DNA of 64,000 nucleotides, taken from contig LJCV01000022.1 of assembly GCA_001298575.1 (NCBI GenBank), positions 1 through 64,000 on the forward strand, written 5' to 3'. Under the pieces are notes generated by a model. That model was not told the DNA's origin, made no database searches, and worked only from the letters and a program-made list of their open reading frames with translations. The position numbers and the translations under genes are program-made. Shown piece after piece: positions 50,213 through 58,649 of the stretch (its first letter is position 1; the number at the start of each line of letters is the position of its first letter). This DNA is from Actinobacteria bacterium OK074. GTDB lineage: Bacteria; Actinomycetota; Actinomycetes; Streptomycetales; Streptomycetaceae.

Positions 50213-52011
50213 ATGGCCTCCCTGGCAGCCGTCGATGAGTCGGGCGAGTTGGCGGTGCCGCGCGGCGAACAGGCCGTAGCGGCAGGCGAGTCGGCGCCCG
50301 TACGACGGCGAAGGCGCAGGCGCGGCCGTCGTACCCCTCCGGCGGCGGTCACCGCGAGTGCGCCCAGGAGGGCGAGGGCGGCGGCCGGGGCGAGCAGGGC
50401 CCAGGGGGCGCGTTCGACGTAGGGCTGGTTCTCGGCGAGGAGCAACCCCCAGTCGGGGGACGGCGGTTGGGCGCCGAGGCCGAGGAAGCCGAGGGCGGCC
50501 AGGGCGAGGGCCACGCCGGGCAGCCGGACCAGGGCGTGCCGGGCGACGGGCGGGAGGACGGCGGGCAGCAGTTCGTGCCGCAGCAGGTACAGGCGGCCCG
50601 CGCCGAGGCCGCGGGTGGCACTCACGTGGGTGGTGGCGCGTTCCTGGCGCAGGAGTGCCGAGGTGTGGGTGGCCAGCGGGGCCCAGGCGACGGCCGCCAC
50701 GGCGAGTGCCGGGGTGGCGGCGTGGGTGCCCGCGACCGCGGTGACCAGCAGCCCGGCCAGGACGGGCGGTACGGCGTTGACGGTGTCGGCCAGCGGCGCG
50801 GACAGCCGGGGCACGAGGCCGAGCAGGACCCCCGCGACCAGCGCCCCGGCGCTGACGGCGAGGGCGAGCGCGAGAGTGTCGAAGGCGCCGTGCCCGAGGC
50901 GGGCGAGGACGTCCCGGCCGAGTGCGTCGGTGCCCAACGGGTGGGACCGGGACGGGGGTTGGAGCCGGGCGGTGGTGTCCAGGGCGAGCGGGTCGCGGGC
51001 GAGACCGAGGGCGACGACGCCGAGCAGCAGGGCACCGTAGAGGAGGGGGGCGGTCCGGGGTGTGGGTGGCTGGGGGCGGTGCAGGCTCTGGAGGGCGCCG
51101 TCGCGCAGGGCCGGGCCGGTGAGGAGGCGGGCGCCGAGCCGGGCGAGGAGGTTCACGGCGGCGGCGAGCGCGACGAGGTCGAGGGTGCCGGCCTGGAGGA
51201 CGGGGAGGTCCTGGGCGATGGCGGCCTGGAGGGTGGCCCGGCCGAGTCCGGGTATGTCGAAGATCTGCTCGACGGCGACCGCGCCGCCGGTCAGACCGAC
51301 CGCGAACAGCCCGGCGTTGGGCAGCAGCGCGGGGAGGCAGCGGCGGACGGCCTGCCGGGCGACGCGGCGGCCCGGTACGCCGCGGGCGGCTGCGGCCAGG
51401 GCCCATGGTTCGGCGAAGGCGCCGGGCAGCATGTCGTCGAGGAGCCGGCCGAGCAGCGCCCCGGCGGGCAGTCCGAGGGCGAGGGCGGGCAGGACGGTCC
51501 AGCGGGGCCCGTACCATCCGAGGGCGGGCAGCCAGCCGAGATGCACGCCGACGACGGCCGCGAGCACGGACGCGGTGAGGAACTCCGGCAGCGCGGCGAG
51601 CAGGGCGGCACCGCTGCCGGCACGACGGCCGACACCGCCGTGCCGGGCGCCGAGCCACAGCGTGCGGGCGCACACCGTGGCGGCCGTGGCCAGGGCGACG
51701 CCGAGCGCCACGGCCATCAGCAGCAGCGAGACCCCGAACGCCTGCGCCACGGACGGCGCGACCTCGGCCCCCGAGATCCACGACCGCCCCGCGTCCCCCC
51801 GCACCAGCCCGCCGAGCCACCGCCCGAGCAGCGCCAACGGCCCGTTGTCCAGCGCGAGTTGGTCCCGTACGGCCGCCAGCACCTCGGGGGTGGGAGTCCG
51901 TTCGGCGGACCGTGCTCTGAGTACGGTGAGTGCGGGATCGGTGCGCGACAGCCAGGGCAGCAGCCCGATCCCGCACACGAGGACGGCGGTGACGACGGCC
52001 CGCCACAGCAC
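50209..52011 (-). CDS. fused DppB-DppC-type ABC permease
   Basis: A 600-residue permease in which two normally separate peptide/nickel-type permeases are one chain. First half: about six helices with the loop AAAARGVPGRRVARQAVRRCLP and the DIPGLGRATLQAAI motif of DppB-type proteins. Second half: HPLGTDALGRDVLARL, a DppC-type signature, and TRGLGAGRLYLLRHELLPAVLP. The GTG at 52011 has no ribosome site, and the frame stays open upstream to about 52080, so the N-terminus may start earlier, perhaps at a non-standard codon near the end of the solute-binding gene. No ATPase gene is present on either side. Confidence 0.87.
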   Translation of the reverse strand: MLWRAVVTAVLVCGIGLLPWLSRTDPALTVLRARSAERTPTPEVLAAVRDQLALDNGPLALLGRWLGGLVRGDAGRSWISGAEVAPSVAQAFGVSLLLMAVALGVALATAATVCARTLWLGARHGGVGRRAGSGAALLAALPEFLTASVLAAVVGVHLGWLPALGWYGPRWTVLPALALGLPAGALLGRLLDDMLPGAFAEPWALAAAARGVPGRRVARQAVRRCLPALLPNAGLFAVGLTGGAVAVEQIFDIPGLGRATLQAAIAQDLPVLQAGTLDLVALAAAVNLLARLGARLLTGPALRDGALQSLHRPQPPTPRTAPLLYGALLLGVVALGLARDPLALDTTARLQPPSRSHPLGTDALGRDVLARLGHGAFDTLALALAVSAGALVAGVLLGLVPRLSAPLADTVNAVPPVLAGLLVTAVAGTHAATPALAVAAVAWAPLATHTSALLRQERATTHVSATRGLGAGRLYLLRHELLPAVLPPVARHALVRLPGVALALAALGFLGLGAQPPSPDWGLLLAENQPYVERAPWALLAPAAALALLGALAVTAAGGVRRPRLRLRRRTGADSPAATACSPRGTANSPDSSTAAREAM

Positions 52012-52076
52012 CGGGCCGAGCCGTATCGCGGCGGCGACGGCGGTGCGCCCGTTCGCCCGCCGCCCCGCGCCCCCGC

Positions 52077-53585
52077 TCAGCGCCGTGTCCCCGGGCCGAT
52101 CAGGGTGCGCTCGTACGGGTCGAGGAGGGTGCCCCGTACCGTCGTGGCGATGCCCGTGATGATGCGCTGGTGGACGAGCGGGACCACGGCGTCGGTGCCG
52201 AGGATCGCGGCCTCCGCGGTCAGCGCGGCGCGCTGCCGTTCGGCGGTGTCGGCGGCCCGCTCGGCGGTGGCGACGGCCTTGTCGACCCGGCTGTCGCAGA
52301 GTTGGGCGAGGTTGTAGTCGCCGGCGCAGGTGTAGTCGCTCGCGAGGATCGAGACGGGGTCGCCGGTGTCGAGCAGGGTGTTGCGGGCGGCGAGGACGGC
52401 GTCGAACCTGCCGTCCAGCGCGTCGGATTCGAGCCGCGAGTACTCCCGTACGACCAGCTTCACCGTGAACCCGGCCTGGGTGAGCTGCCGTTCGACGACT
52501 TGCGCGGCCTCGGGGAGTTCGGGCCGGTTGGTGTACGTGGCCAGGGTGAGCGCGGTGCCGTCGGCGTCCTTCGCGGCGGCCCGGCCGGTGGGCTGGACGC
52601 GCGCGTCGGCCGCCCAGGTGACGGCGGGCCCGTAGATGCCGACGCCGGGGTCGGCGTACCCCTCGTACACGCCCTCGGCGAGCGCCGACGTGTCGAGCGC
52701 GGCGCGGACGGCGGCGCGCAGGCCCGCGTTCTTCAGCGGCCCGGAGGCGGTGTTGAGCAGGAGGCCGGTGGTGCGTGTGGTGGCCGTCTCGTGCCGGACG
52801 TTCCGGTCCAGGGCGGCGGCCTGGGAGACGGGCACCGCCTCGGCGATGTCGGTCCCGCCGGTGCGCAGCGCGTTGGTGCGGGCGGTGCCGTCGGCGATGA
52901 ACTTCACGTCGACGCCCGCGGATTGGGCGCGTCCGCCCCAGTAGTCGTCGAAGCGGTCCAGGGTGGCCGCGGTGGTACCGGTGACCTTGGTGATCTCGAA
53001 GGGTCCGGTGGCCGTACCGACGGGGTTCACCGCCGTGCCGCCGTACGCCTTCGGGGCGAGCACCACGAGGCCGGGGCTGGTCAGGCGCAGCGGGAGCACC
53101 GGGTCCGGGTCGCCGGTGGTGACGCGGACCCGGCCGTCGCCCGCGGCCTTGGCGGTGAGGTGCACGCCGGTCAGGGCGGCGGGGACGGGCTCGGCCGCGG
53201 CGGCCTTGTTCAGGGCGGTGGCGACGGCGGCGGCCGTGACCTCGGTGCCGTCCTGGAAGGTGGCCTCGCGCAGGGTGAACAGCCAGGTCCGGTCGGAGTC
53301 GCGGGTCCAGGAGGCGGCGAGCGCGGGGGCCGCGGTGCCGTTGGCGTCCAGCGTGGTCAGGCCCTCGGTGACGCCGAGGCGGCTGAGGAGGGTGGCGTCG
53401 GCGCCGTACGGGGAGAGGTTCTCGGCGGGCGGGAAGGCGAGGGCGACGCGCAGCCGGGCACCGCCGCCCAAGCCAGAGCCGGAGCCGGACGAGCCGTTGG
53501 TGCCGCCGGTGGCGAAACAGCCGGTGAGCAGGGGTGCGAGCAGCAGGCCGGCGACGGGGGGGGGGGGGCGCGGAGGGCGCGGCAT
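52077..53585 (-). CDS. peptide/nickel-type ABC solute-binding lipoprotein
   Basis: Family-5 binding lipoprotein of 502 residues. Signal peptide PRPPRPPPPVAGLLLAPLLTGC with a lipobox ending at C, followed by a Gly/Ser linker. The mature part has LSPYGADATLLSRLGVTEGL, ATFQDGTEVTAAAVATAL and GTGPFEITKV-like blocks typical of DppA/OppA proteins. A run of 13 G (53556-53568) encodes the four Pro of the signal peptide, so one-base slippage would switch the gene off. Start at 53585 (AAAGAG just upstream); a reading to 53621 has a longer n-region. Followed by the fused permease. Confidence 0.9.
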   Translation of the reverse strand: MPRPPRPPPPVAGLLLAPLLTGCFATGGTNGSSGSGSGLGGGARLRVALAFPPAENLSPYGADATLLSRLGVTEGLTTLDANGTAAPALAASWTRDSDRTWLFTLREATFQDGTEVTAAAVATALNKAAAAEPVPAALTGVHLTAKAAGDGRVRVTTGDPDPVLPLRLTSPGLVVLAPKAYGGTAVNPVGTATGPFEITKVTGTTAATLDRFDDYWGGRAQSAGVDVKFIADGTARTNALRTGGTDIAEAVPVSQAAALDRNVRHETATTRTTGLLLNTASGPLKNAGLRAAVRAALDTSALAEGVYEGYADPGVGIYGPAVTWAADARVQPTGRAAAKDADGTALTLATYTNRPELPEAAQVVERQLTQAGFTVKLVVREYSRLESDALDGRFDAVLAARNTLLDTGDPVSILASDYTCAGDYNLAQLCDSRVDKAVATAERAADTAERQRAALTAEAAILGTDAVVPLVHQRIITGIATTVRGTLLDPYERTLIGPGTRR

Positions 53586-53663
53586 GGGACTCTTTCTTCG
53601 CGGGGCGGGACCTCGGAACAACGTGCTTGAGCGGCAGGGCGCGGCCGGGCGCTCGAAGTGCCG

Positions 53664-54197
53664 TCAGGCGAGCGGGACTTCGAAGTGGACGACCCTGGAT
53701 CCGCCCGGTTCCTCGCGCTCGTCGTGCACGACCTTCCCGAGCGAGCGCCAGAAGTCCTCGGCGCCGGGCACGGCGGGGTCGGTGTGCAGATAGACCGACC
53801 GGTAGCCGCCGTCCGCCGCGGCGAAGCCGAGGAGTTCGCGCACCAGCCGCCGGGCCAGTCCGCGCCGCCGGTGCGCGGGGCGGACGTACACGCGGCGCAG
53901 CTGGGCCGTCTCGCCGGACGGGTAACGCTCGGCCAGGTGGCGGGGGTTGGGCGGGCTCGCGGGACCGCGGGAGTCGAGGGCGCCGGTCGCGACGGCCCGG
54001 CCGTCCGCGTCCAGGACGACCAGGAGCGTGTGGCGGGGGTCGGCCAGGTAGGCGGCGGCCGGGTCGACGATGTCGCCGTGCCAGTGCGGTACGTAGCCGG
54101 TGCCGAAGTCGCGGTAGACGGTGTCGAGCATGACGGCCCGGGCGCCGTCGACGTCGTCCGGGGTGGCGGTTCTGATGCGGTAGTCCTGCACCTGCAC
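53664..54197 (-). CDS. GNAT-family N-acetyltransferase
   Basis: Acetyl-CoA-dependent acetyltransferase of 177 residues. The acetyl-CoA binding loop is RRVYVRPAHRRRGLARRLVRELL (motif A, R-x2-G-x-A form), with a beta4 strand ahead of it (QLRRVYV). The C-terminal half has YLHTDPAVPGAEDFWRSLG. It lies 78 bases before the solute-binding gene on the same strand and is probably the first gene of that operon; it might modify the transported compound. Substrate unknown. Confidence 0.88.
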   Translation of the reverse strand: MQVQDYRIRTATPDDVDGARAVMLDTVYRDFGTGYVPHWHGDIVDPAAAYLADPRHTLLVVLDADGRAVATGALDSRGPASPPNPRHLAERYPSGETAQLRRVYVRPAHRRRGLARRLVRELLGFAAADGGYRSVYLHTDPAVPGAEDFWRSLGKVVHDEREEPGGSRVVHFEVPLA

Positions 54198-54427
54198 ATC
54201 CTATGCATTAAGGACCGAAGTCCTGCTCCGGGTCGCACGACCTCCGGCCGCCGCGGCCATTACCGGCCGTTACACGCTCAATCCCCGGCGGAAAATCAAG
54301 ACATCGACGTGGAATTCACCCGGTCGAGTGAACCGGCTTCTCCGGGCCCCGCACCGCGGATGATCTCCGCCCACCCGGGGTAACTACGGAGATCGAATAC
54401 CCCCCTCCCCGCCGAGGTGGAGCCCTG
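54198..54427. promoter_or_regulatory. divergent promoter region, GNAT operon and STAS gene
   Basis: About 230 bases, less GC-rich than average around 54190-54310, between divergent start codons. It should contain both promoters. No clear operator palindrome was seen. Confidence 0.4.
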
Positions 54428-54844
54428 ATGCCGTCCGGACCAGCCGACGACCGCCCCGCCGATCCGCCCGAAGACAGGATCAGCGCGTGCGGGCACCCCA
54501 CGGCGAACGCACACGCGCGGTCCTATGCCAGGGGCGCATGCACGGTCGTCGTGGTGTCGGGCGAGATCGACCTGGCCACGGCGGAGTGCGTCGCCGTGCA
54601 TCTCCAGGCCGCCACGGCGGGGTCCGCGCCGGACGTGGTCGTCGACCTGCGGCCGGTCGCGTTCTTCGACTGCTCGGGGCTGCGGGTGCTGTGCCGGGCG
54701 GAGTACCGGGCCCGGGAACACGGCGGACGGCTGCGGATCGTCAGCGACCAGCCGCGCATCCATCGGCTGCTGCGCGCCGCCGGCCTGCTGAAACGCTTCC
54801 CGCCGCTCGCGCAGCCGCCGCCCATGGAGCGGCCGGAGGGCTGA
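54428..54844 (+). CDS. STAS-domain anti-sigma factor antagonist
   Basis: SpoIIAA/RsbV-like protein of 138 residues. After a Pro/Asp-rich N-terminal tail of about 35 residues comes the STAS fold: TVVVVSGEIDLATAE, DVVVDLRPVAFFDCSGLRVL (the conserved phosphorylatable Ser after DC), and the LRIVSDQPRIHRLLRAAGL end. Such proteins bind anti-sigma kinases and free sigma factors; the SpoIIE-type phosphatases in this window act on this class of substrate, although none is adjacent. GGAG lies five bases before the ATG. Confidence 0.9.
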   Translation: MPSGPADDRPADPPEDRISACGHPTANAHARSYARGACTVVVVSGEIDLATAECVAVHLQAATAGSAPDVVVDLRPVAFFDCSGLRVLCRAEYRAREHGGRLRIVSDQPRIHRLLRAAGLLKRFPPLAQPPPMERPEG

Positions 54845-54948
54845 GCGCCGCCGGGCCCTGTTTCCGCGTTCGCCACCATCGTCGGCGCGTCGGGGCCACC
54901 ATGGGTGCTCGTGATGACGCTGGGACCCCTGGTCGTGGAGCGCGAGTG

Positions 54949-55632
54949 ATGGACGCGTGGGTGGACCTGTCCGTGCCCGTGGTCTCCGGGATGCCCGTGT
55001 ATCCCCAGGACCCCCGGGTCGAGCTGTCCCGCGCGCTGCGGGTCGCCACGGACGGGGTCAACGTCCTGGAACTGCACATGGGTTCGCACTCCGGTACGCA
55101 CGTGGACGCGCCCTACCACGTGGACTCCGCCTGGCCCACGCTGGACGCGCTGCCGCTGGCGCAGTTCACCGGGCCCGCCGTGGTGGCGGACCTGCGCGGG
55201 CTGCGGTCGCGCACGCCGATCACGCCCGGTCTGCTGGCCCCGGCCCTGAGCATGCTGCGGTTGCAGCCGGGCGCGATCCTGCTGCTGGCCACCGGCTGGT
55301 CGGTCTACTGGGGCATCCCGCAGTACACCGACCAGCCCTGGCTCACGCCCGAGGCCGCGCGGGTCCTCGTCAACGCGGGGGTGCGCACCGTCGGCGTGGA
55401 CGCCCTGAGCGTGGACGCCACCGGGGACCCCGATCTGCCCGCCCACCGGGTGCTGTGCGGCGCCGGTGGCGTCATCGCGGAGAACCTGACCGGCCTCGAC
55501 CGGCTGCTGGCCGCGCAGGCGGCGGGCCGCCCGGTGGAGGTGTTCCTGCTGCCGTTGCGCCTGACCGGCGCGGACGGCTCACCGGTACGGGCGGCGGCCC
55601 GGATCGGCGGCGCGGTGCGCGGCATACCGTAA
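54949..55632 (+). CDS. cyclase-family protein (kynurenine formamidase-like hydrolase)
   Basis: Metal-dependent hydrolase of 227 residues. The hallmark HxGTHxDxPxH appears as HSGTHVDAPYHV, with DLSVPVVSGMPVYPQDP at the N-terminus and the late GVDALSVD and HRVLCGAGGVIAENL strands. Relatives hydrolyse N-formylkynurenine or similar amides and lactones; the substrate here is unknown. GGAG lies eight bases before the ATG. It follows the STAS gene by about 100 bases and converges on the lectin gene with a 14-base gap. Confidence 0.87.
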   Translation: MDAWVDLSVPVVSGMPVYPQDPRVELSRALRVATDGVNVLELHMGSHSGTHVDAPYHVDSAWPTLDALPLAQFTGPAVVADLRGLRSRTPITPGLLAPALSMLRLQPGAILLLATGWSVYWGIPQYTDQPWLTPEAARVLVNAGVRTVGVDALSVDATGDPDLPAHRVLCGAGGVIAENLTGLDRLLAAQAAGRPVEVFLLPLRLTGADGSPVRAAARIGGAVRGIP

Positions 55633-55646
55633 GCCGCACCCCGGCC

Positions 55647-57314
55647 TCACAACCCGGTCTCCTCCCTCACCGCCCCGGCCTCCGGCCGGTCCACGGCAGG
55701 CGTACCGGGCAGCTGCCACGCCCCCTCGATCGACAGCGACTCCGATTCGGTCACCTGCCCGTCGGTGAGCCAGAGCTGGCTGTCGGAGCCGTCGCGGTTC
55801 TTGACGACGACGTCCGCGTCCGGGTCGTCGCTCGCGGGTGTGACGGCCAGGCTCTCCTTGCGGCGCGGCAGTAACTCGCCGCGCACGGTGAGGTCGTAGC
55901 GCACGTCGTCGCCCCTCTCGGACTTCGCGGAGGCGCAGCCGCCGAGCGCCAGGACGCCGTCCTTCGCGCCGGAGTCCAGGCACAGCTTCGGGTCGGCGCC
56001 GCTGCGCAGCAGGCCGTCCTCCTCGTACGTCCATTTCTGCGTCCACGCGGACGAGCACACGGCGAGGCCGACTCCGGCGCCGGACTTCACCTTGCCGGGG
56101 ATGTCGAGGCACAGGTCGGCGGCGGCGTTGCGCAGCCGGGTCTGCTGCGGGCCGGTGGCCGGGGCGGTGGGGGTGGACGGGGAGGGCGAGGTGCGGGCGC
56201 CGGAGCCGGAGGCGGCGGGGTCGGCCCCGGCCGCGCTCGTGGAGGCGGCCGGGTCGACGCCGCCGCCGTTGTCGGACCAGAGGCCGACCACGAGGAGCGT
56301 GGCGAGCACCGCGGCGGAGGCGATGCCGACGCCGGTGAGCAGTGCCCTGGTGTCCCGTTCGACCGGCAGGCCGCGGCGGCGGGGCGCGGGCACGCGGTCG
56401 AGCAGCCGGTGGCGGCCTGCGCCCACCGGCCGGGGGCCGCCCGGTCCCGAGGTGCCCCGCGGGCGCTCCCCCACGGGCAGCCGCCCGGGGCGGGATTCGA
56501 GGTAGCGCCGGGCGCCCCAGCCCAGGACCGCCTCGGCGAGCAGAACGCCGAGACCGCCCTCGAAATGACCGAGTTGTTCGGCCGCGTTACGGCAGTAGCG
56601 GCACTCCAGGAGATGGCGCTGGACATCCGGAAGGAGTGCGCCGCCGCGGCGAATCGGCACGTCCAGGAGACGGTTGTAGAACCGGCATTCCTTGGTGGGC
56701 GCGAGTTCCCGGTGGGCGCGTACGCAGCCCTGGCGGAATTGTTCGCGGGCCTGCTCGAGTGCGGCCGCGGCGGTGGCGCTGTCCATACCGGAGAGACCGG
56801 CCGGTATGGATATGGGTTCGGCCTCGACCTCGGTGTGCCACAGCAGGCAGCGGGCAAGACCGGGAAGGGCTTGGAAACTGCGTCCGGCAAGTGCCCGGTT
56901 TTCGGGCGTCAGGGACTTCGCGGTGCGCATACCGCGACCGCCGGCCGGTTTCCGCAGTTCCGGCAGGACGCCGGTGATCCGCCCGTCGGCCGCCCACTCC
57001 CGCACGGTGTCCCGCACCGCGACGAGGAGTTCGGGCCGCAGCGCCGCCGCGGACCCGGAGCGCGCGAGACGGTCGAGGACCTGGTGGAAGACGGTGGCGG
57101 TGACCAGCGTGGCGGCGTCGGACGGGGAGGCGAGGCAGACGACCGCGTAGTCGTGCACCGGCTGCCAGTGCCGTGCCGTCAGCAGGGCGACGGGATAGGT
57201 GCCCGCGCCTTCCTGCCGGTCCCCGAGCCGCGCCGCGAGGCTCTCGTCGGATTCCCCGGGCGGCATGCCGGGGCGCGGCGGATAAGGCGGACGGGGAGGA
57301 TGGGGGGTGTCCAC
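55647..57314 (-). CDS. membrane protein with extracellular ricin-type lectin domain; carries a TTA codon
   Basis: Protein of about 555 residues. The cytoplasmic part (about 1-330) is sigma-factor-like helical sequence ending in a zinc-finger-like HLLECRYCRNAAEQL (His-x3-Cys-x2-Cys, as in anti-sigma zf-HC2 domains). One membrane helix (about 365-385, LLTGVGIASAAVLATLLVVGLW) leads to a Ser/Thr/Pro stalk and a ricin-type beta-trefoil (about 425-555). Start at the GTG at 57314, with GGAAGGA eight bases upstream; an ATG at 57365 is possible but poorly supported. A TTA codon at 55872-55874 makes translation bldA-dependent. Function unknown; it could pass a wall signal inward. Confidence 0.82.
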   Translation of the reverse strand: MDTPHPPRPPYPPRPGMPPGESDESLAARLGDRQEGAGTYPVALLTARHWQPVHDYAVVCLASPSDAATLVTATVFHQVLDRLARSGSAAALRPELLVAVRDTVREWAADGRITGVLPELRKPAGGRGMRTAKSLTPENRALAGRSFQALPGLARCLLWHTEVEAEPISIPAGLSGMDSATAAAALEQAREQFRQGCVRAHRELAPTKECRFYNRLLDVPIRRGGALLPDVQRHLLECRYCRNAAEQLGHFEGGLGVLLAEAVLGWGARRYLESRPGRLPVGERPRGTSGPGGPRPVGAGRHRLLDRVPAPRRRGLPVERDTRALLTGVGIASAAVLATLLVVGLWSDNGGGVDPAASTSAAGADPAASGSGARTSPSPSTPTAPATGPQQTRLRNAAADLCLDIPGKVKSGAGVGLAVCSSAWTQKWTYEEDGLLRSGADPKLCLDSGAKDGVLALGGCASAKSERGDDVRYDLTVRGELLPRRKESLAVTPASDDPDADVVVKNRDGSDSQLWLTDGQVTESESLSIEGAWQLPGTPAVDRPEAGAVREETGL

Positions 57315-57928
57315 GGAATGATTCCTTCCCAGGCACAAGCGGTGCACGGAGTTCCGATCACCCATGGGGATCCGATTGGTGCGGACCTTTCCCGATCGGA
57401 CCGCTGGATCAGGCTGTCGGACCAAGCGCCGGAAAACAGCCGGGGACCGAGGCTCGCACATCCGGACCCGTCGGACCTTTTGGGTTCGACGACGGTTCCG
57501 GAAAGGGGGGAACGGAGTTTCGGGCCCGGCCATTTCCACTGCGCGGGAAGGTCACCTTTGCACACGTCACGTATCGGCAACAAGGTACTTGGGCAACCTG
57601 CGCATGAACTGAAAGGAAGTCAACGGCCGCGGTCCGTAGCCGTATTAGGTGCCGGGCATTCGATTCGTGTGTGCACCCCGTGTGAATCGTGTGCACACGC
57701 AGATGGCCCGCGCACGCTCCCGGCGGACGGGGCGCACCTGTTCCACTGGAGTCGGCCCTCACTTCGGGCCCCGCGCGGACACGGGGGTGCTGCCGCGCGA
57801 AACGGGCCGCCGACCTCGATCCTCCCGCCCTCGGTCGGCGGCCCGCCGGGCGGATGCGCCCGGCCCGGCCGGTGCCGCGGGCTCGGACCCGCCGGTGGCA
57901 CGGGCCAGGACCGGCTGGTGGCGCGGGG
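57315..57928. other. intergenic region between the lectin gene and the toxin gene
   Basis: About 610 bases. The right part, downstream of the toxin gene, has no gene I can support. Near 57661-57700 there is a cluster of GTGTG words, including the 12-base palindrome CGTGTGCACACG (57688-57699) and the related GATTCGTGTGTGCAC, a possible regulator site for the lectin promoter. Confidence 0.45.
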
Positions 57929-58306
57929 TCAGATCTGCCAGGAGCGCAGCCGGTCCGCCGCCCCGTACACGTCCACCTTGCCGGAGATCAGGTCCCGGGT
58001 GAGGTCGACGAGGGCGCCGTAGGGCGGATCGATGCCGACGCCGCTGACGAACATGTACGCGACCGCGGTGGAGCAGGCGAAGCGGGCGTTGGCGGACGGC
58101 AGCGGCTTGAGCAGGGCGAGGGTGTGCAGCAGGGCGGCGGCGCGCCAGGCCGGGTCGGAGTCCACGCCGAGGCGGGGCGGGTCGACGCGGTGGCGGGCGA
58201 CGGCGGCCACCAGGGCCGAGAAGTCGTTGACGACGGGCTGGTCGGGCAGGACCTCTTCGTGGCGCTGGAGCAGCCAGGGCACATCGATGTGCAGGACGGG
58301 CGGCAT
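57929..58306 (-). CDS. Doc/Fic-like toxin of a toxin-antitoxin pair, degenerate motif
   Basis: A 125-residue helical protein of the Fic/Doc superfamily. The central motif reads LKPLPSANARFACSTAVAYM; Doc has H-x-F-x-D/E-A-N-K-R, so the catalytic His is Lys and the acidic residue is Ser, while Asn, Ala and Arg are kept. It may be inactive as an AMP- or phosphotransferase, or work differently. It starts three bases after the antitoxin stop, as expected for a co-translated pair. Confidence 0.8.
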   Translation of the reverse strand: MPPVLHIDVPWLLQRHEEVLPDQPVVNDFSALVAAVARHRVDPPRLGVDSDPAWRAAALLHTLALLKPLPSANARFACSTAVAYMFVSGVGIDPPYGALVDLTRDLISGKVDVYGAADRLRSWQI

Positions 58307-58309
58307 CTC

Positions 58310-58558
58310 TCAGGCGCTCCGCCGCTCACTCGGCACGGCGGACGGTTCGTCCTCGGGGAAGGCGGCGGCGAATTCGTCGGCGTGTGCCGTGAAGAACCGG
58401 CGGAACGCCTCCGCGCCTTCCTGGAGCGCCCGGTGCCGCGCGATGTCGGCGGCGGCGGCCTCCCGTACCAGGGCCTTCATCGACGTACCCCGCTCCTTGG
58501 CGATCTGCCGCAGGTCCTCTAGCTCGCGGTCGCTGAACTCCACATTCAGAGCTGGCAT
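58310..58558 (-). CDS. ribbon-helix-helix antitoxin
   Basis: An 82-residue protein. The N-terminal PALNVEFSDRELEDLRQIAKERGTS is a ribbon-helix-helix DNA-binding fold with the strand at residues 2-7; the acidic C-terminal tail (HADEFAAAFPEDEPSA) would wrap the toxin. Start at 58558 with GGAGG two bases upstream; a GTG at 58567 would add three residues. It probably represses its own operon. Confidence 0.83.
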   Translation of the reverse strand: MPALNVEFSDRELEDLRQIAKERGTSMKALVREAAAADIARHRALQEGAEAFRRFFTAHADEFAAAFPEDEPSAVPSERRSA

Positions 58559-58649
58559 GCCCTCCACGGTACCGCGCAGGTACTTACCCGTAAATAGTGC
58601 CTGGTCAGGCGAGGGCGGATCCGGTACCTGCGCGGTGTCCCGGGCGTCC

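Noticed and set aside
54487..55632. One long protein joining the STAS and cyclase regions
   Set aside because: The first part is a shifted-frame shadow of the STAS gene; the cyclase has its own ATG and ribosome site at 54949.
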